This document shows, piece after piece, positions 1-14,045 of a stretch of 64,000 bases of DNA. Position 1 is the stretch's first letter; each line of letters begins with the position of its first letter. Source of the stretch: Elysia crispata (taxonomy: Eukaryota; Mollusca; Gastropoda; Plakobranchidae); assembly GCA_033675545.1 (NCBI GenBank), contig JAWDGP010005685.1:227501-291500 (forward strand), in the 5' to 3' direction. The translations under genes were made by a program, and so were the position numbers. The notes beneath the pieces were generated by a model. It had not been told where the DNA came from. It saw nothing but the letters and a program-made list of their open reading frames with translations, and ran no database searches.

Positions 1-1134
1 ACACAAACTTGTAGCAAAAGCACCCACATTAAGATATCAGTTTTGTCGAGAGCGCAACCTCCAAAGACTGATAAACACAGATACCTATTGTTCAAATTCA
101 TGCTATTCAGAATAATGAAGCTATCTGCTAGTATTTAGTAAAGGACAAACAGAGTGTCATAAAGAGCAGCACTGGACGCTCACCAGCGGGTCCTTCAGTC
201 CATGTCCGATCCGGTCATATAGCGACGGACAAGCTAATTGATGACAAACGTAAGTTCCTTGAAATAGAGAAAATAAGACAGCTTTGAAAAAAGCCCAACC
301 CATTTTGAGTTTCTTCGCTGGAAGCAGTCTCAATGGCAATTAGTGTATAAGGTTCTTGGGAAGAGAATCGCAGAGATAATCATGCAAAGATTCTTGATTG
401 ATGACTTATTCTACTTATCCAAGAGTTTTTTCCTGGCAATATATTCTTTTTCAAAGATCGATCCTTTGTGCATCAACATTTCATCGTAAACCCCCTATTT
501 ATTACAGCAACGGTTACTTCCGGGCCCTATAAAGAACAGAAAATACCGGTTGGCTGAAAAAAAAAGCTGCACAAATCCTTATCTCTCCTCTTGATCCCTT
601 CCGTTAGTTTCCTTGTAAGACTTTTGCCTTCCCAATTCCCCAGCTCGGTTTACTAACCCCAACCATTCTAGTTTCCTGGAAAACTTACCCTAATATTTGT
701 CCAACCACTTGAATCATTTGAGGTCATCACTATTTGAGTGCCATTTTATTTTTCTGAAAGTGCTGGGCGGGGAAGCGATGGAGGTGGAAAAGTAAGAGCA
801 TCTAAACCATAAAGTGTTTTATTAAGAGTAAATTTTGATTGGTGCAAAAGAACCTGTCCCAGAATCTCGGCCATTATAGGAGATCTCTGTTTAATCAAAG
901 GCATTGGCTAGACCTTCAAGCCAACACTCATGTTGATCAACTAATGGAAAACTATTTTTGTAGTGTCATAAATCCCACTCGACGCAGTCGTCACCCATCA
1001 CATTCCTAATTCACTCTAACTTGTCTACATTGCACTGTGTGTTGTGAGACATGTGTAAAACTTATATTTCACTCAGAAATGAAACAGTATTTGATTATAT
1101 ATTCCAAGTATCTTTATTATAACAGGCAAATACG
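1..1134. other. No gene seen
   Basis: Unique AT-rich DNA with no convincing frame, splice pair or repeat. Confidence 0.5.
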
Positions 1135-2330
1135 ATTTCTTTCTCCACTATCTCCTCCAAACCAATGTACCGTGAAACCAATGTACCGTAAGGAAGCTTA
1201 CTGAACTTGACCAAGATCAGTATTCCATGCGAAAAAAAAAAAAAAAGAAGAAAGAAAGAAATATTTTGGATTTAAGCTTAAACTGCCCTTGAAAGTTAGT
1301 TATAATTATTTCATTGTAATTAATTTATCAAAACATTTTTTTTGCCAAATATGTTTTGATGAACCAAAAGACATTTAGAGGACTGTCCTTAGCGATTAAA
1401 TTTTTTCAAAGCTGATGACGCTTTTAAAAAGAAATTATTATTTTGTAAATTTAAATATATAAAAAGATGTTATTTTGCTTTTATGGGGCGATAAACTGTA
1501 AAAATGAGATAAATGAAATTTGGCCTCCTCCAGCGTAAAGACAAAAGCGTCATGGAAAACATGCCGTTCTGTACAGTGAAGTAGTAGTGATTTGATTGGT
1601 CAATATTTTAAGAACTATCATCGTCGCTTTTTCTTCCGGAGCGGCGGTTAGGAATGTAAACACCACTTTTCTGTTTGTTTTGCACGCGTTTCGTGCTTCT
1701 ATACTGTTTTATATGTAAGATATTGTCCAGATCCACTAATTGTCAACATGAAACCGTAGAAACATTTAACTTAATCCATTTTATAATCTACCAATCTGAG
1801 TTTGTCCTGGGTGAATTATACAGATTGTGACTAGAGTCAGAATAATTTTAAGTTCTAGAAATCCAAGATAACTCTACAGCCTACAATTAAAAAAAATTCC
1901 GGACCTTAAATTTTTGTTTCGCTGTATCAATTGTCTGAGCAGTTGCACGTTCTTACTTTGTTTTGAAGAGCACTTTTTTCACATTAGGTCGAGCATTACA
2001 TTGTACCTATAATGGGTCATCAACACCACATTATGTTCTTGGTAGAGAGATAAACTGAAAAGAGAGCCGCTTAAAAGATTGCATCCACATTAAGTTTACT
2101 TTTATGCTTGAGATCTCGCTTTCATTTACAGAATGTTTTCCTGACAACGTGAGAAGAATTCCAATGTGTCAAGGTTTTAGTTTTTCTATATTGTATATAT
2201 TTTAAAACTGTATGTTAGTGGCTCTGGGTTGCAATATCAGTTCTGTTATTTTTGTGATTTTTGCATTTCTTCAGTGTAGTTGCCCTCCTCACTAATTCAT
2301 TTGAATGGGCAATCAATACTTGTAATCTAA
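1135..2330 (+). repeat. Segmental duplicate A (pairs with 22.3-23.5 kb)
   Basis: About 1.2 kb that aligns collinearly with 22300-23530. Shared anchors include ctccagcgtaaa, atgccgttctgtaca, gatccacta, cagattgtgacta, attgtctgagca, taatgggtcatc and gagataaactgaaaa. Both copies are non-coding as far as I can see and are clearly diverged. Confidence 0.85.
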
Positions 2331-4197
<1,867 letters not shown>

Positions 4198-4522
4198 AGG
4201 AGGGGGATATAATGGAGGAATAGAAAGCTCATGTCGAAAAAGTTGAGTCTTTATAAGTGGCTTAAGCCTACAGCTATATTTCTTTCTCACGGGGTCAATA
4301 CATCTTTACTGGTTCATTTCGAAAGAAATTTTGCTATATTACGCATAACGGTTAACTAAAAAAAATTCTATCTCAATGCTTTTGATAGTTTCAATGGCGC
4401 TTTTTAGATTAAAAAAAGCAGTATTAATTTGCTACTGCAGCAATCGTCAAAGAAACAGTCCCATCTATGGAGTAGAAGGAGAAAAAAACATTTAGACAAT
4501 ATGAAATATCTGGATGTGTATA

Positions 4523-4815
<293 letters not shown>

Positions 4816-5377
4816 GGAGAAGGAAAAGGAGGAGAAGGAAAAGATGAGAATTAGAGGGAGGGATACTGATGATGGAGATGGAAATATAATGGAAGAATAA
4901 GACCGTTAATTTATTAAGATCGGCACGACACAAGGAACAAGATGCTTATTTCATGTTTTCGTAACTGGCTCATGAATATTGGCGAATTAGTAAGCTTTCA
5001 TGACATTTCAAATCAGCCGGTATACACAGTGTTTAACAGCTTCGTAATCAACTAAGGTAATTCCCTACCCTTTAATTAATAAAAATTGTTCTCATTAAAG
5101 CAATCTAATCAGGTCTTTCGATATTGCATACGTCTATGTTTTTCCGTGAGTACCCGTTTCTTCTCATATATCATACTCTTAGTAAATGTCAGAGACCCTC
5201 ATAAAACATGAGCATGCACTTTCAATACAAGCAGAATCTACAAATGACATTTTTAAATATCCTCATTTGTTGTGGTTCTAAGCAATATCAAACGAATGCA
5301 ATTTTTAGCGCATGATTATGGTCTATATTTTTGAATATTGCCGGTGTTTAAATTCTCATTGGTTTAATTTGTGAAAA

Positions 5378-5490
5378 TCTTAAAACACTCCCCCATCATT
5401 AAGTGCGTCTGTATGGAAATATCGCGTTTACTCTTTTGACATCTGCAGATTTTTTTGTTAGGCGACAATCCTCAAACCGGCAAAGAGTAC
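5378..5490 (+). repeat. Short duplicate (pairs with 28.9 kb)
   Basis: Shares the ordered motifs ccatca, aagtgcgtctg.atggaaat, cgcgt, then ttaggcg and cctcaaacc with 28930-29025. Confidence 0.55.
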
Positions 5491-6035
5491 AGATATGCAA
5501 AACTTCCCCACAATGAATCTATTATGTAAACAAATTGCTAGGTGTCAACAACTTTAATCTTCATTGGGGGCAGACTATTTTCCTCCGAGGTTGATTTATT
5601 GGCTGAGTAGAAGCAAGATTAAAGTATAAAGGTAAGAATCTCTGAGACAAATTTCACATACATTCCTGTAAAGAGGCTATTCTCTCAAGAAATATCCGTA
5701 ACACTTATCTTCTTCCTTGGTAAGTTTACTGTGCTAAGTCTATTATCATATGAAGTTTACCTGTAATGAATCTACATCGGACATGATTTCGAATGTAAAG
5801 ACTATTGACAAAAATCATATCAATAATTTCTATATACTACATTTCTCCAGTAATTTTAACTAATTCAACTGAGCTTTTTTGCCTGTAAAGCATGCAAAAT
5901 GTTCTCAACATAATAAATTTGCGATTTGAACTGGAATTAATGAAACTTGGGCTCTCCATTTTAGTTTTACTATCTAGTCTTAATCTAGATTTCTAACTAG
6001 CAAAGAGGAAAATCGATATAATTATGTTCTTGTTG

Positions 6036-6089
6036 AAATTAGGTACAGATACAGATATACTTTAGGAGGATAGATCTGTACCTAATTTT
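6036..6089. repeat. Short hairpin
   Basis: 15-bp perfect arms (aaattaggtacagat and its complement), extendable to about 18 pairs with one G:U, around a 23-base loop. Probably incidental or MITE debris. Confidence 0.6.
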
Positions 6090-6569
6090 AAGTGTCGGCA
6101 GTCCTATCAAAATGTTTAAAATGTTAACGTTCTTAGACGAGGTTCGATTAGGAAGAAAAATGCAGATCTGATTCTGGGTCCTTCTAAATTGAGGACTAGG
6201 TGCAAACTGAGGTTATTTCATTCATATCTCGTTCGTAAGCAAATACTAAGACCAAGTGTGCGTTAACACTCAACTTGAATAGTGCCTAGGTTTCTATTGG
6301 TACAAGACTGAAGACAGGTTTAAATTCTAGTCAATGCTGCCGAATACAATTTTTCTTTTTTTTCTTTCTTTGTTTGTTTCTTTTGTTTTGAACTAGTTTA
6401 TTGTATTTGGGAGGCGATGTCTTGATTCAAATGCGCTTTCATCAGCCTGATATCTTTATCTTTGCGAAACATTATTGGTATCGCTATGTGTCGATTACAT
6501 TTTCTTTTTCGTGAGCAATAAATTTCATACTTGTCTACACTTTATATAATTAGCATTTAACAAACAAGC

Positions 6570-6812
6570 TGAAAACCACGCTCTACGAAGAAAACTGGTG
6601 TCAATTTTTCGAGGCTGAGGTGGGTGTGGGTATAAAATAAGATTATGGTCTTGATATATTCTTTTATTTACGCCTCCATCCATCTATCTTTACCTAGAAT
6701 CGAGATCTAGATATCACGATCCATTCTTATCCTAAACAAAAAATCTAGATTTAGAACGTAAATGATGTTGAAAATCTAAGCCTAACAGTACAATCTAGAC
6801 TATTTAGATATA
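6570..6812 (+). repeat. Duplicate block, copy 1 (pairs with 16.7 kb)
   Basis: Shares tctacga, cctagaatc, gatctagatatc, aaatctaagcctaa-type stretches with 16712-16965 in the same order. Non-coding. Confidence 0.65.
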
Positions 6813-7917
6813 TATCTTAACTTTTTGAGTTCAGCTGTTGTAAATATATAGTCTAGACCCTCAATCTACAAACTATGGTCAAGTAACTTTTTTTTTTTGA
6901 TTCTATAGCTAGGTGTTACACTATAACATGTAGTCTAGATCTATTCCAGACGCTTTTAGATTTGTCGCCGCCAACATCGTCTGCGTACTTATACTCTTAT
7001 AGTTTACTTCCTGCCATATCTGTTAAGCTGTGCTTACAGGAAGTAGCTCGCACATTCGCCTTTATCTTGTAAGAAAATAATCAGATTTTTGTCTTTTGCT
7101 TTCGAAAAATACTATTTTGTTGAACACCGCGTCAGTTGTTACAAATACTAAATGATAAAAAAAAAACACTAAACGATCTTTTCTCCTATAGAGTTAAAGA
7201 ATTAGAGTTTATGCTTTATTAGTTAATGTTACACATTTTGATGACGGTCATGAGTTTTGAGCATCCTTAAACTGTTGTTTTAGAAAATGCAGAAATTACT
7301 AGTTTGACTGCGTGAATGAATACATTGGTAGAAAGTAAAATACTAGTTGGACAGCGCTAATTAATACATTGGTAGAAAGTTTGAGTTGTTTATTTAAACA
7401 TTTAATTATAGCTAACAACGCTTGTTACATAGTTTGTATTTTTTGCTTCATGCAATACACATCCCTCAACAATCAAGTTTGAAATTTTACAGAGCTCATT
7501 CTTTGTTTGTTTAGTGACACCCACATTGACATCGACATCCGCCAAAATTGATCTCTTTCCAAGTACATTTTATATATCAATTGATTTTTTTTTCTGACTT
7601 TATAAATTTCTTGAAAACAAAATAAGAATCTGGAATCCAAACTGCTAGATGGAGGCAAACATCGAAATTACTACAGAGAAATCCCAATCTCCGAGAAAGT
7701 ACAAGAAATATGTCAAATTTGAAGATGTCTATTTCTGTTCAATGCTCTTTGATTCCACTTTCTGGCATTGCGTCATTTATCCGATGGTCTAAGGAATAAA
7801 GTTCTAATATCGATGGCCCAATAAAATATTGATTGCTTATCCAGAACCTAATGAAAGTGTGGTCGTTATAACACTGATATCTGGTTCCATGTTTTTATTT
7901 GAGCTAGAGAAAACTTG

Positions 7918-7962
7918 TCTATCTGTCTCTGTCTGTCTGACTTTGTCTCTGTCTCTGTCTTC

Positions 7963-8031
<69 letters not shown>

Positions 8032-8040
8032 CCCTATCTC
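7918..8040. repeat. CT array
   Basis: Degenerate TCTG units leading into pure (CT)n. Confidence 0.95.
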
Positions 8041-10129
8041 TTATCTATTCTTAGGAATTTTAATATAGAACGAGAATACGCTATTCACTCTAATCACATT
8101 AAAACAGAAACAAAACAAAACAAACCATATAAATAGAAGTTTGGATCAATCAGAGAAGATCATGTCGATGATAAAAGCTAGAAGAAAACGAACAAGATAA
8201 TGACCCAGCTAGAACGCTCTTCTCGCCTCTTGGAAAGGAAGTGAGAAGTTCAATACGTACATTATAGAGTTTGTATCACATCGCAAATAAATTCACCATA
8301 AGAGCATTTCAACACGCACGATATTTGTTGAATAGTTCATTACACTTACAGTATTGCAACGCAGCATGATAACGTATTAATGAAATTATTATACATGAAC
8401 AATCATAGGGTTAGTGCTTCGAGCTCAAAGAGGTTTCGTCTTGACTCAGCCTCAGACGCGTCTATTTTAAGTTTTACCTCAACAATTTAGTAAGGAAATA
8501 CGCAAGTGACTTAGTGAGAGTCCTGCAATATTATCTTTGTCGTGCACCATAATTCGCCGATGCGCAAAGCAAATCCCTGGAACATGGGATTACAGATATG
8601 ATCCTAGCGCATACTCCTATAGTCTGTGACAGTAAAGTAAATGTTTTCAGAATGCAAAACATATCTCGGCAACATGAACTCTTTATGTGGCACACATGAG
8701 AATTGCAAGGGTTTTTCATTATTTCTCATAACATTCTTAATGCAAAGCCATCATTAATACACTCAGACATCCAAAAAAAATTTTTTGTTTTGTCTTAGCC
8801 AATAACTCCATATTTCATGACTATTAACATTGATTTTACACAATAAAGGCTCTCCCAGGAATTGAAGTCTTCTCAAACCCAAACAATAAAACAATTCAAA
8901 CTAAAACCAATATTGTGGGTGTGTCACGGTGACTGCTCTCTAACCCTCGACCTCTCTACGCTACGTCTCGCTGGTGGAGAGCTTCGCTACGATATTGTCT
9001 CATCTTTTACAATTGGTGCTCTGTACTGGTATTCATTTATAGAAAAGCATAGTAGTTATTTCTCTTCTCGATATTTAGCCCATAAAATCCTAAAAATAGG
9101 TAGAGGCTTTTTGGCCAGGAAATGAACAAGCCCTTTATGGCACTCAGCGCGTAAGGTTTATTTCTGCAAGCTAACGTCACGACCCCTCTAACTGGGTTGA
9201 GATCTGTTATTCACGTCCGTTTCATAAACAATTGAAATATAGGACTAGAATCTCGTCTCACCCTGTCTCTAGAAGAGATTTAGGGGAAAATTAAAAAAAA
9301 AAAGAAATAAGATGTGGATGCTAGGAGTCGCCATACAACTCATTCTAATGACGATTAAACGAGGCAAAACCAAACATATCATAACGCGTAAAAACAAATC
9401 GCAACAAGTTAACCGGTATTTTGACTTCAAGTCAATCATGAACTAATTACTAAATAACATAATGTTTTTCACCCGCCAACAATTATTGGAAGAAAAAGGG
9501 TGTCACAATTGAGGAAGAAAAGCATGCCTAAAAACCACTTTAAAAAAACCCTTTAATTTCTAAACCTAACAGTATATTGAAAAATTCGAGTCATCAATAT
9601 AATAAGTATACTAAAAATTTCAAAACCTTACAAATGCTGAAAAATGAGCTATTATCAACTGCTCAATAAAATTGATAAACTAAATAATTATTTTTGTGTG
9701 TTGAGAGTGCATTAAATATAAAAACATGCTGCACCCAGAAAATAGACAGACATTTAGGTAAAGAAGATGAAATTTCAGAACTGAAGTTGACTATATATAA
9801 ATCCATTATGAGAAGGAGACACACATAAGTATAAGGTAGACATAATATCGGGTGTCAAACAAAAGTAATAATTTGGGAAAAAAAGAGTTAAGATACATTA
9901 ATAATAAATAAATAAATTGGCAATTAAAATATCGATGTTTAAAAAAAAATCAAACATTTAATCTTGCCAATTCTCTTTCTGCTACAGCTTCAATTAAACG
10001 CACACTCATATATCAGTTTGATTAATGTAAAGCTGCAAAAGAACAGTTTTTTCTCTGGAAAGTAATGTTCCTTGTCTGTTCCAAATTTCAAAGACTCTCC
10101 TGCCATCTATCATTCTTTCCCTGTTTGTC
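8041..10129. other. No gene seen
   Basis: AT-rich DNA upstream of gene 1; a promoter and non-coding first exon of gene 1 may lie here or nearer, but cannot be placed. Confidence 0.45.
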
Positions 10130-10195
10130 TGTATGCCTATCTATCTGTTTGTCTGTCTGTCTGTTTCTGTCTGTCTGCCTCTCTCTCTGTCTCTC
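10130..10195. repeat. GTCT-type microsatellite
   Basis: Runs of tctg and gtct units, degenerate. Confidence 0.8.
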
Positions 10196-10565
10196 GCCTC
10201 CATTAATATTGGATGAATGTGTGTCAGTTTAGTAATTTTTATCTACCTGTCTCTTAAAATCTCCCTCTCTTTCTCTTTTCCCTTACCTGTCTACTCTCTG
10301 TCAATATATCCATCCATTCATCTATCTATCTATCTGACGATCTGTTTGTCTTTGAATGGATATTATACAGATAGTTTTGTTTAGATTCTCCATTGATAAA
10401 AAATCCAAAGCAGCAAGCTGTTTTCTTAATGAAGCATTATTGTTTGTGGCGGCAAGAAGATAGTAGAACAATGTGCTCCTAGTGAAAGTGTATCGCAGAC
10501 GAGACTTCTGCTTTGCCTTCAACCAAAGACGTTATGTAGATTATGTATCTTTATCCTCTTTACTT

Positions 10566-10901
10566 AAACCTAATACTCATTGCTGCTGTTTTTGCTCTTT
10601 GCACCCCAGAGAACAATGCTGAAACCTAATACTCATTGCTGCTGTTTTTGCTTTTTACACCCCAAAGAACAATGCTGAAACCTAATACTCATTGCTGCTG
10701 TTTTTGCTCTTTACACCCCAGAGAACAATGCTAAAACCTAATACTCATTGCTGCTGTTTTTGCTCTTTACACCCCAGAGAACAATGCTGAAACCTAATAC
10801 TCATTGCTGCTGTTTTTGCTCTTTACACCCCAGAGAACAATGCTGAAACCTAATACTCATTGCTGCTGTTTTTGCTCTTTACACCCCAGAGAACAATGCT
10901 G
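10566..10901 (+). repeat. Six-copy 56-bp tandem array of acceptor-plus-ATG units
   Basis: Exactly six head-to-tail copies of a 56-bp unit end at the gene 1 start codon; ATGs lie at 10616, 10672, 10728, 10784, 10840 and 10896, always 56 apart. Each unit holds a branch-point-like CTAAT, a pyrimidine-rich tract (ctgtttttgctctttacacc), CAG|AG and then gaacaATG. The first five ATGs each open a 20-codon Cys-rich frame whose stop overlaps the next ATG (ATGCTGA or ATGCTAA), so the units form a chain of overlapping upstream ORFs, the last overlapping the true start. Copies differ by only a few bases, so the array is young or kept homogeneous. Confidence 0.92.
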
Positions 10902-11058
10902 ACCAAGGCTGCAGGGCTCCTCCTGGCCGCTTGTGCCGTGTTGATCGCACTGACCGAGGCATCTGGCTGGAACGCGGCTGCCAGGACGCACATCTTGGAT
11001 ATCCACAACACGTACAGGAAGAATGAGGGCGGCTGTCAGATGAACAAGTTGGAATACG
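10896..11058 (+). CDS. Gene 1 exon 1: signal peptide and CAP start
   Basis: Encodes the signal peptide and the first CAP helix with the HN motif. It ends one base into a codon (tacg|gttagt); that Asp codon is completed in exon 2. A likely 3' splice site (cccag|agaaca) lies only six bases before the ATG, so an upstream non-coding exon is likely. Confidence 0.85.
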
Positions 11059-11947
11059 GTTAGTTGGTTGGAAGAGCCTTTCTTTTGTAGTTCTGTGCTG
11101 TTGCATGGTTTTCTAGGATGAAAGTAGAGCACAAACTAGGCTAGTACCACGGTGCTAATCAGCTTCTTTGCAAGATAAGAAAAAAAAAAGGTTGGAAACT
11201 GACCCGCAATTTCAAGTCATGGGATCTAGGTTTAAGGGAAAAATAGAGCTGAGAAAATTGATAGTTGTTTCTCATTACCAAATGTTCATAACAGATTTTT
11301 TTTGAAACATCTTGTTTGAAATAACGTAATTGCTACGTGCCAAATTGATACTTCCTATGACGTGCTGGGAGTTGTTTTACGCGAAGAAATAAAAAAAAGT
11401 TATTCCAAGTTTCAAGGAATCTTGGCCGTAGATTTGAAGGGAGACTTGGACTATGTCCACCCTGCTTAAAATACAAAATCGATAGGGGTGGTTTTAAAAG
11501 TGTGGGAAAAGTTACATGACTATGTAAAATATTTAGCCATGTGGAAGAAGTTACATGAATATGTAAAATCTTTAGCCCTGATGTGCACGAGTTAGCCAGA
11601 AAGTGTGGAACAAGTTACATGATTGTGTAAAATCATTAACCACGATGAGCACGAGTTAACTTGAAAGTGTGGTAGAAGTTATATAAATATGTAAAATCTT
11701 TAGTCATGATGTGCCCCAGTTAGCTTGAAAGTATGGAAGTGTAGAACAAGTAACATGAATATGTAAAATCATCTGCATCTGTTGATACTCTCAAAACTTA
11801 TTTTGAAACTCGTCTTTTCAGGTCAAATTTCGCAAATCCTTGATCTTGACTCTTTTTGTGAGGAATTTCTTAATGGTCGATTTTTCACCCTTATATAAAT
11901 ACGTGTAAAACTTTTGAAGAATACATATTTTAGATTAAACGCAGGGT

Positions 11948-12009
<62 letters not shown>

Positions 12010-12175
12010 TGTAGTTTGAAGATAAGTTGGAATAATTGATAAGAGTGCTCAACTGTTGGAGCTTTTCATAGATATAGAAGATTTTACCTTAAATTCTCCT
12101 CATACGACACTGGTGTTTCAAGCTTGAAACACCAGTGTCGTACAAAGAGAATTTAAGATATATCTATCTATCTAT

Positions 12176-12231
<56 letters not shown>

Positions 12232-13839
12232 TACTTACCCCTCTAGTTTTTAATGTGCAATATTTGTACGGTTTTTGTTGAATATAAATCAAGCTAAGTG
12301 AATTCATTTAAACTCATTCTTATAAATTTTTGCCGCTTTGCACTAAGTGCTCACTGCTGAATGTTTTGATAAACTTGAATATTTTTGTTTTTTAAAATAA
12401 GTGCTCATATTTAAAAAGTTTTGCAGAATATTTGCATGAAATGCTTAGCACTTTATTTTCTCAAATGATGGTTGATTTTTCTCAAGTCAATTGCAATGTC
12501 ATAAACACGTGCAAAATAAGGCCCCGTTGAGCATGAAACTAGAAAGGGGCTCTACCAATCAGTATCAAAGAAAATGAAATAAATCATTGAACAACTGCGG
12601 ATCGTCCCCAATCTATTCGTTATTAACATACCTCGTAGAACGTGGTGGTAAACTTAACACACATGATCAGGTGCTCGGATTTCTTTTATCTTTTCTTCAA
12701 ACCAAGGTAAAGGTTTGGATATTTCAATTTTGACAGCCTGTTCTTTTCTTCATGGTCAGACATGCAGCTCGAAGCTCAAGCTAGAAAATGGGCCATGGGC
12801 TGTGTGTTCGAACACGAGATGGTTAAGGGGCGAGGAGAGAACCTGGCCTACAACACAGCCACGAATCCTGAAAACCAGATGATCACAGATGCTGCCAAGG
12901 GTTGGTTTGATGAGAAGAATGATTTCTCTTATGGACAGTATGGTTGTCAGTACTCTTGCCATTACACTCAGGTACGGGCACATAACTCTTGTCTTTAGCT
13001 CTTAAATATCTCTGTGGATAAAAACAAAGGCAGGACTGCTATGTTTAGAACCTGAGGTGTTGTGGAGGTTCTCTAGGAAATAATACTTATTAAAAAAAAA
13101 TTCTGTAGAAATCTATGGAAAAGATGGTGCGACTGTTCATGAGTCTGTCGGCCACAAAACTGGCACAGTTAGATGCCGCAGTACAAGGGATTCCTGATAA
13201 TGACCTTTGATGTAGGAATATCCTAAAAATTTGTCCCGAAATGAAATGATGTAGGAACCAAAAACAAATTTTTTTTATACAGTACTCCTTAAACGACACA
13301 GCGATATTATTTAATTTCAGTCCGCTCTGTTCTGAACCTTTAGAGCTGCAAGGTTGCTCCATTGATAAGTTGAATACTTTTGTGATTACCTCGCAAAGCT
13401 GTTTTTCTTTACAGTAGGAAAAAACATAAAAAGAAGCACAATTTATTAAGCATTACTTTGTACAACTATTTAACATTGAAAATATCTTCTTTCCTTATGA
13501 CCCGACCCCTTGCAGCTGGTGTGGCACAACACCCAGAAGGTCGGCTGCTACTCCCACCGCTGCCCCGTGCTGGGAGGATCTGGCGCCAGGAATGCTTGGT
13601 ACTTTGTCTGCTTCTACACCCCGATGGGCAACTGGATGGGAGAGCAGCCCTACGAGAAGTCGTGCGACACACCATGCCATCCTGGGCAAACCGAGGAGGA
13701 CGGACTGTGTGCTGGGGAGGCTCAAGAACCGTGCGAGGATGACAACGCCAGCTGTGCAGGCTGGGCAAAGAGGGGCGAGTGTACAAACAACCCTGACTAC
13801 ATGTTGGAAAGCTGCAAAAAGGCTTGCAACGCTTGCTGA
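10896..13839 (+). CDS. CAP-domain secreted protein with one ShKT domain (gene 1)
   Basis: Three exons (10896-11058, 12760-12971, 13516-13839) with GT-AG borders join to 699 nt, 232 residues plus stop. Residues 1-23 form a hydrophobic signal peptide. The CAP (SCP/TAPS) domain covers about 25-165: His37 in the IHNTYR motif, Glu81 in GENLA and His122 in CHYTQ match the CAP cavity residues, followed by LVWHNT and the second CAP signature at about 154-165 (YFVCFYTPMGNW). A Cys-rich hinge (PCHPGQTEEDGLC) leads to one six-cysteine ShKT domain at 198-232, which ends the protein. This is the plan of CRISP-type proteins: a secreted CAP domain plus an ion-channel-regulator-like ShK module. Members of the family act as venom, salivary or reproductive secretions, or bind lipids; which applies here cannot be read from sequence. 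The start was chosen because it precedes the signal peptide and aligns with gene 2. It is intact. The 5' end is odd (see the 56-bp array). Confidence 0.88.
11500..11772 (+). repeat. Tandem ~64-bp repeat in gene 1 intron 1
   Basis: About four to five diverged copies of a unit containing agtgtggaacaagttac, atgaatatgtaaaatc and gatgtgcacgagttag. The first copy is shortened. No coding potential seen. Confidence 0.75.
11952..12006. repeat. TA dinucleotide array
   Basis: Nearly pure (TA)n in intron 1 of gene 1. Confidence 0.95.
12088..12157. repeat. 70-bp palindrome in gene 1 intron 1
   Basis: Positions 12103-12142 are a perfect 40-bp palindrome with no spacer (centre tttcaagcttgaaa). The outer arms (12088-12098 and 12147-12157) also match perfectly, separated from the core by 4-base bulges on each side. 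It sits between two TA arrays and is able to form a cruciform. Confidence 0.93.
12159..12228. repeat. TATC then TA array
   Basis: Short (TATC)n run followed by pure (TA)n at 12181-12228. Confidence 0.93.
12760..12971 (+). CDS. Gene 1 exon 2: CAP core
   Basis: 212 nt, the same length and phase as exon 2 of gene 2. Encodes AQARKWAMGC, GENLA and CHYTQ. Acceptor tggtcag and donor cag|gtacgg are clear. The preceding intron is 1701 nt against 623 nt in gene 2, enlarged by tandem repeats, two TA arrays and a palindrome. Confidence 0.88.
13516..13839 (+). CDS. Gene 1 exon 3: CAP end, hinge, ShKT, stop
   Basis: Starts in phase 0 after ccttgcag with LVWHNT, carries the second CAP signature, the hinge and one ShKT domain (six Cys, 35 residues), and ends TGC TGA. 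It is richer in G and C than the flanking DNA, as expected of coding sequence. Confidence 0.9.
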   Translation: MVWHNTQKVGCYSHRCPVLGGSGARNAWYFVCFYTPMGNWMGEQPYEKSCDTPCHPGQTEEDGLCAGEAQEPCEDDNASCAGWAKRGECTNNPDYMLESCKKACNAC

Positions 13840-14039
13840 TACAAACACTTTCGATGGAACAATCAGGACAGAAAACAGGACACGAGGAATACCCTGCTCT
13901 TCAACCACATTTTTTATTCTTTTTCTACTACGCTTAGATTAAAAATTTTTTTGTTGATCTGTTCATGTATGTCAGCACAACTGACTCATCGTCACTGGGA
14001 AAGATTCCCACCTCAGACTTCAGGTTTAAGTAATACTGA

Positions 14040-14045
14040 AATAAA
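14040..14045 (+). terminator. Gene 1 polyadenylation signal
   Basis: AATAAA about 200 bases after the stop codon of gene 1; it is the first canonical hexamer I see downstream. Confidence 0.55.

Noticed and set aside
6036-6089. Possible microRNA precursor
   Set aside because: The stem is only about 18 pairs with a large loop, too short for a typical animal precursor.
10860-10895. In-frame extension of gene 1 upstream of 10896
   Set aside because: It starts at TTG inside the 56-bp array, breaks the signal peptide and crosses a likely splice acceptor.
10566-10901. CRISPR-like array
   Set aside because: The units are contiguous with no spacers, and this is a eukaryotic gene context.
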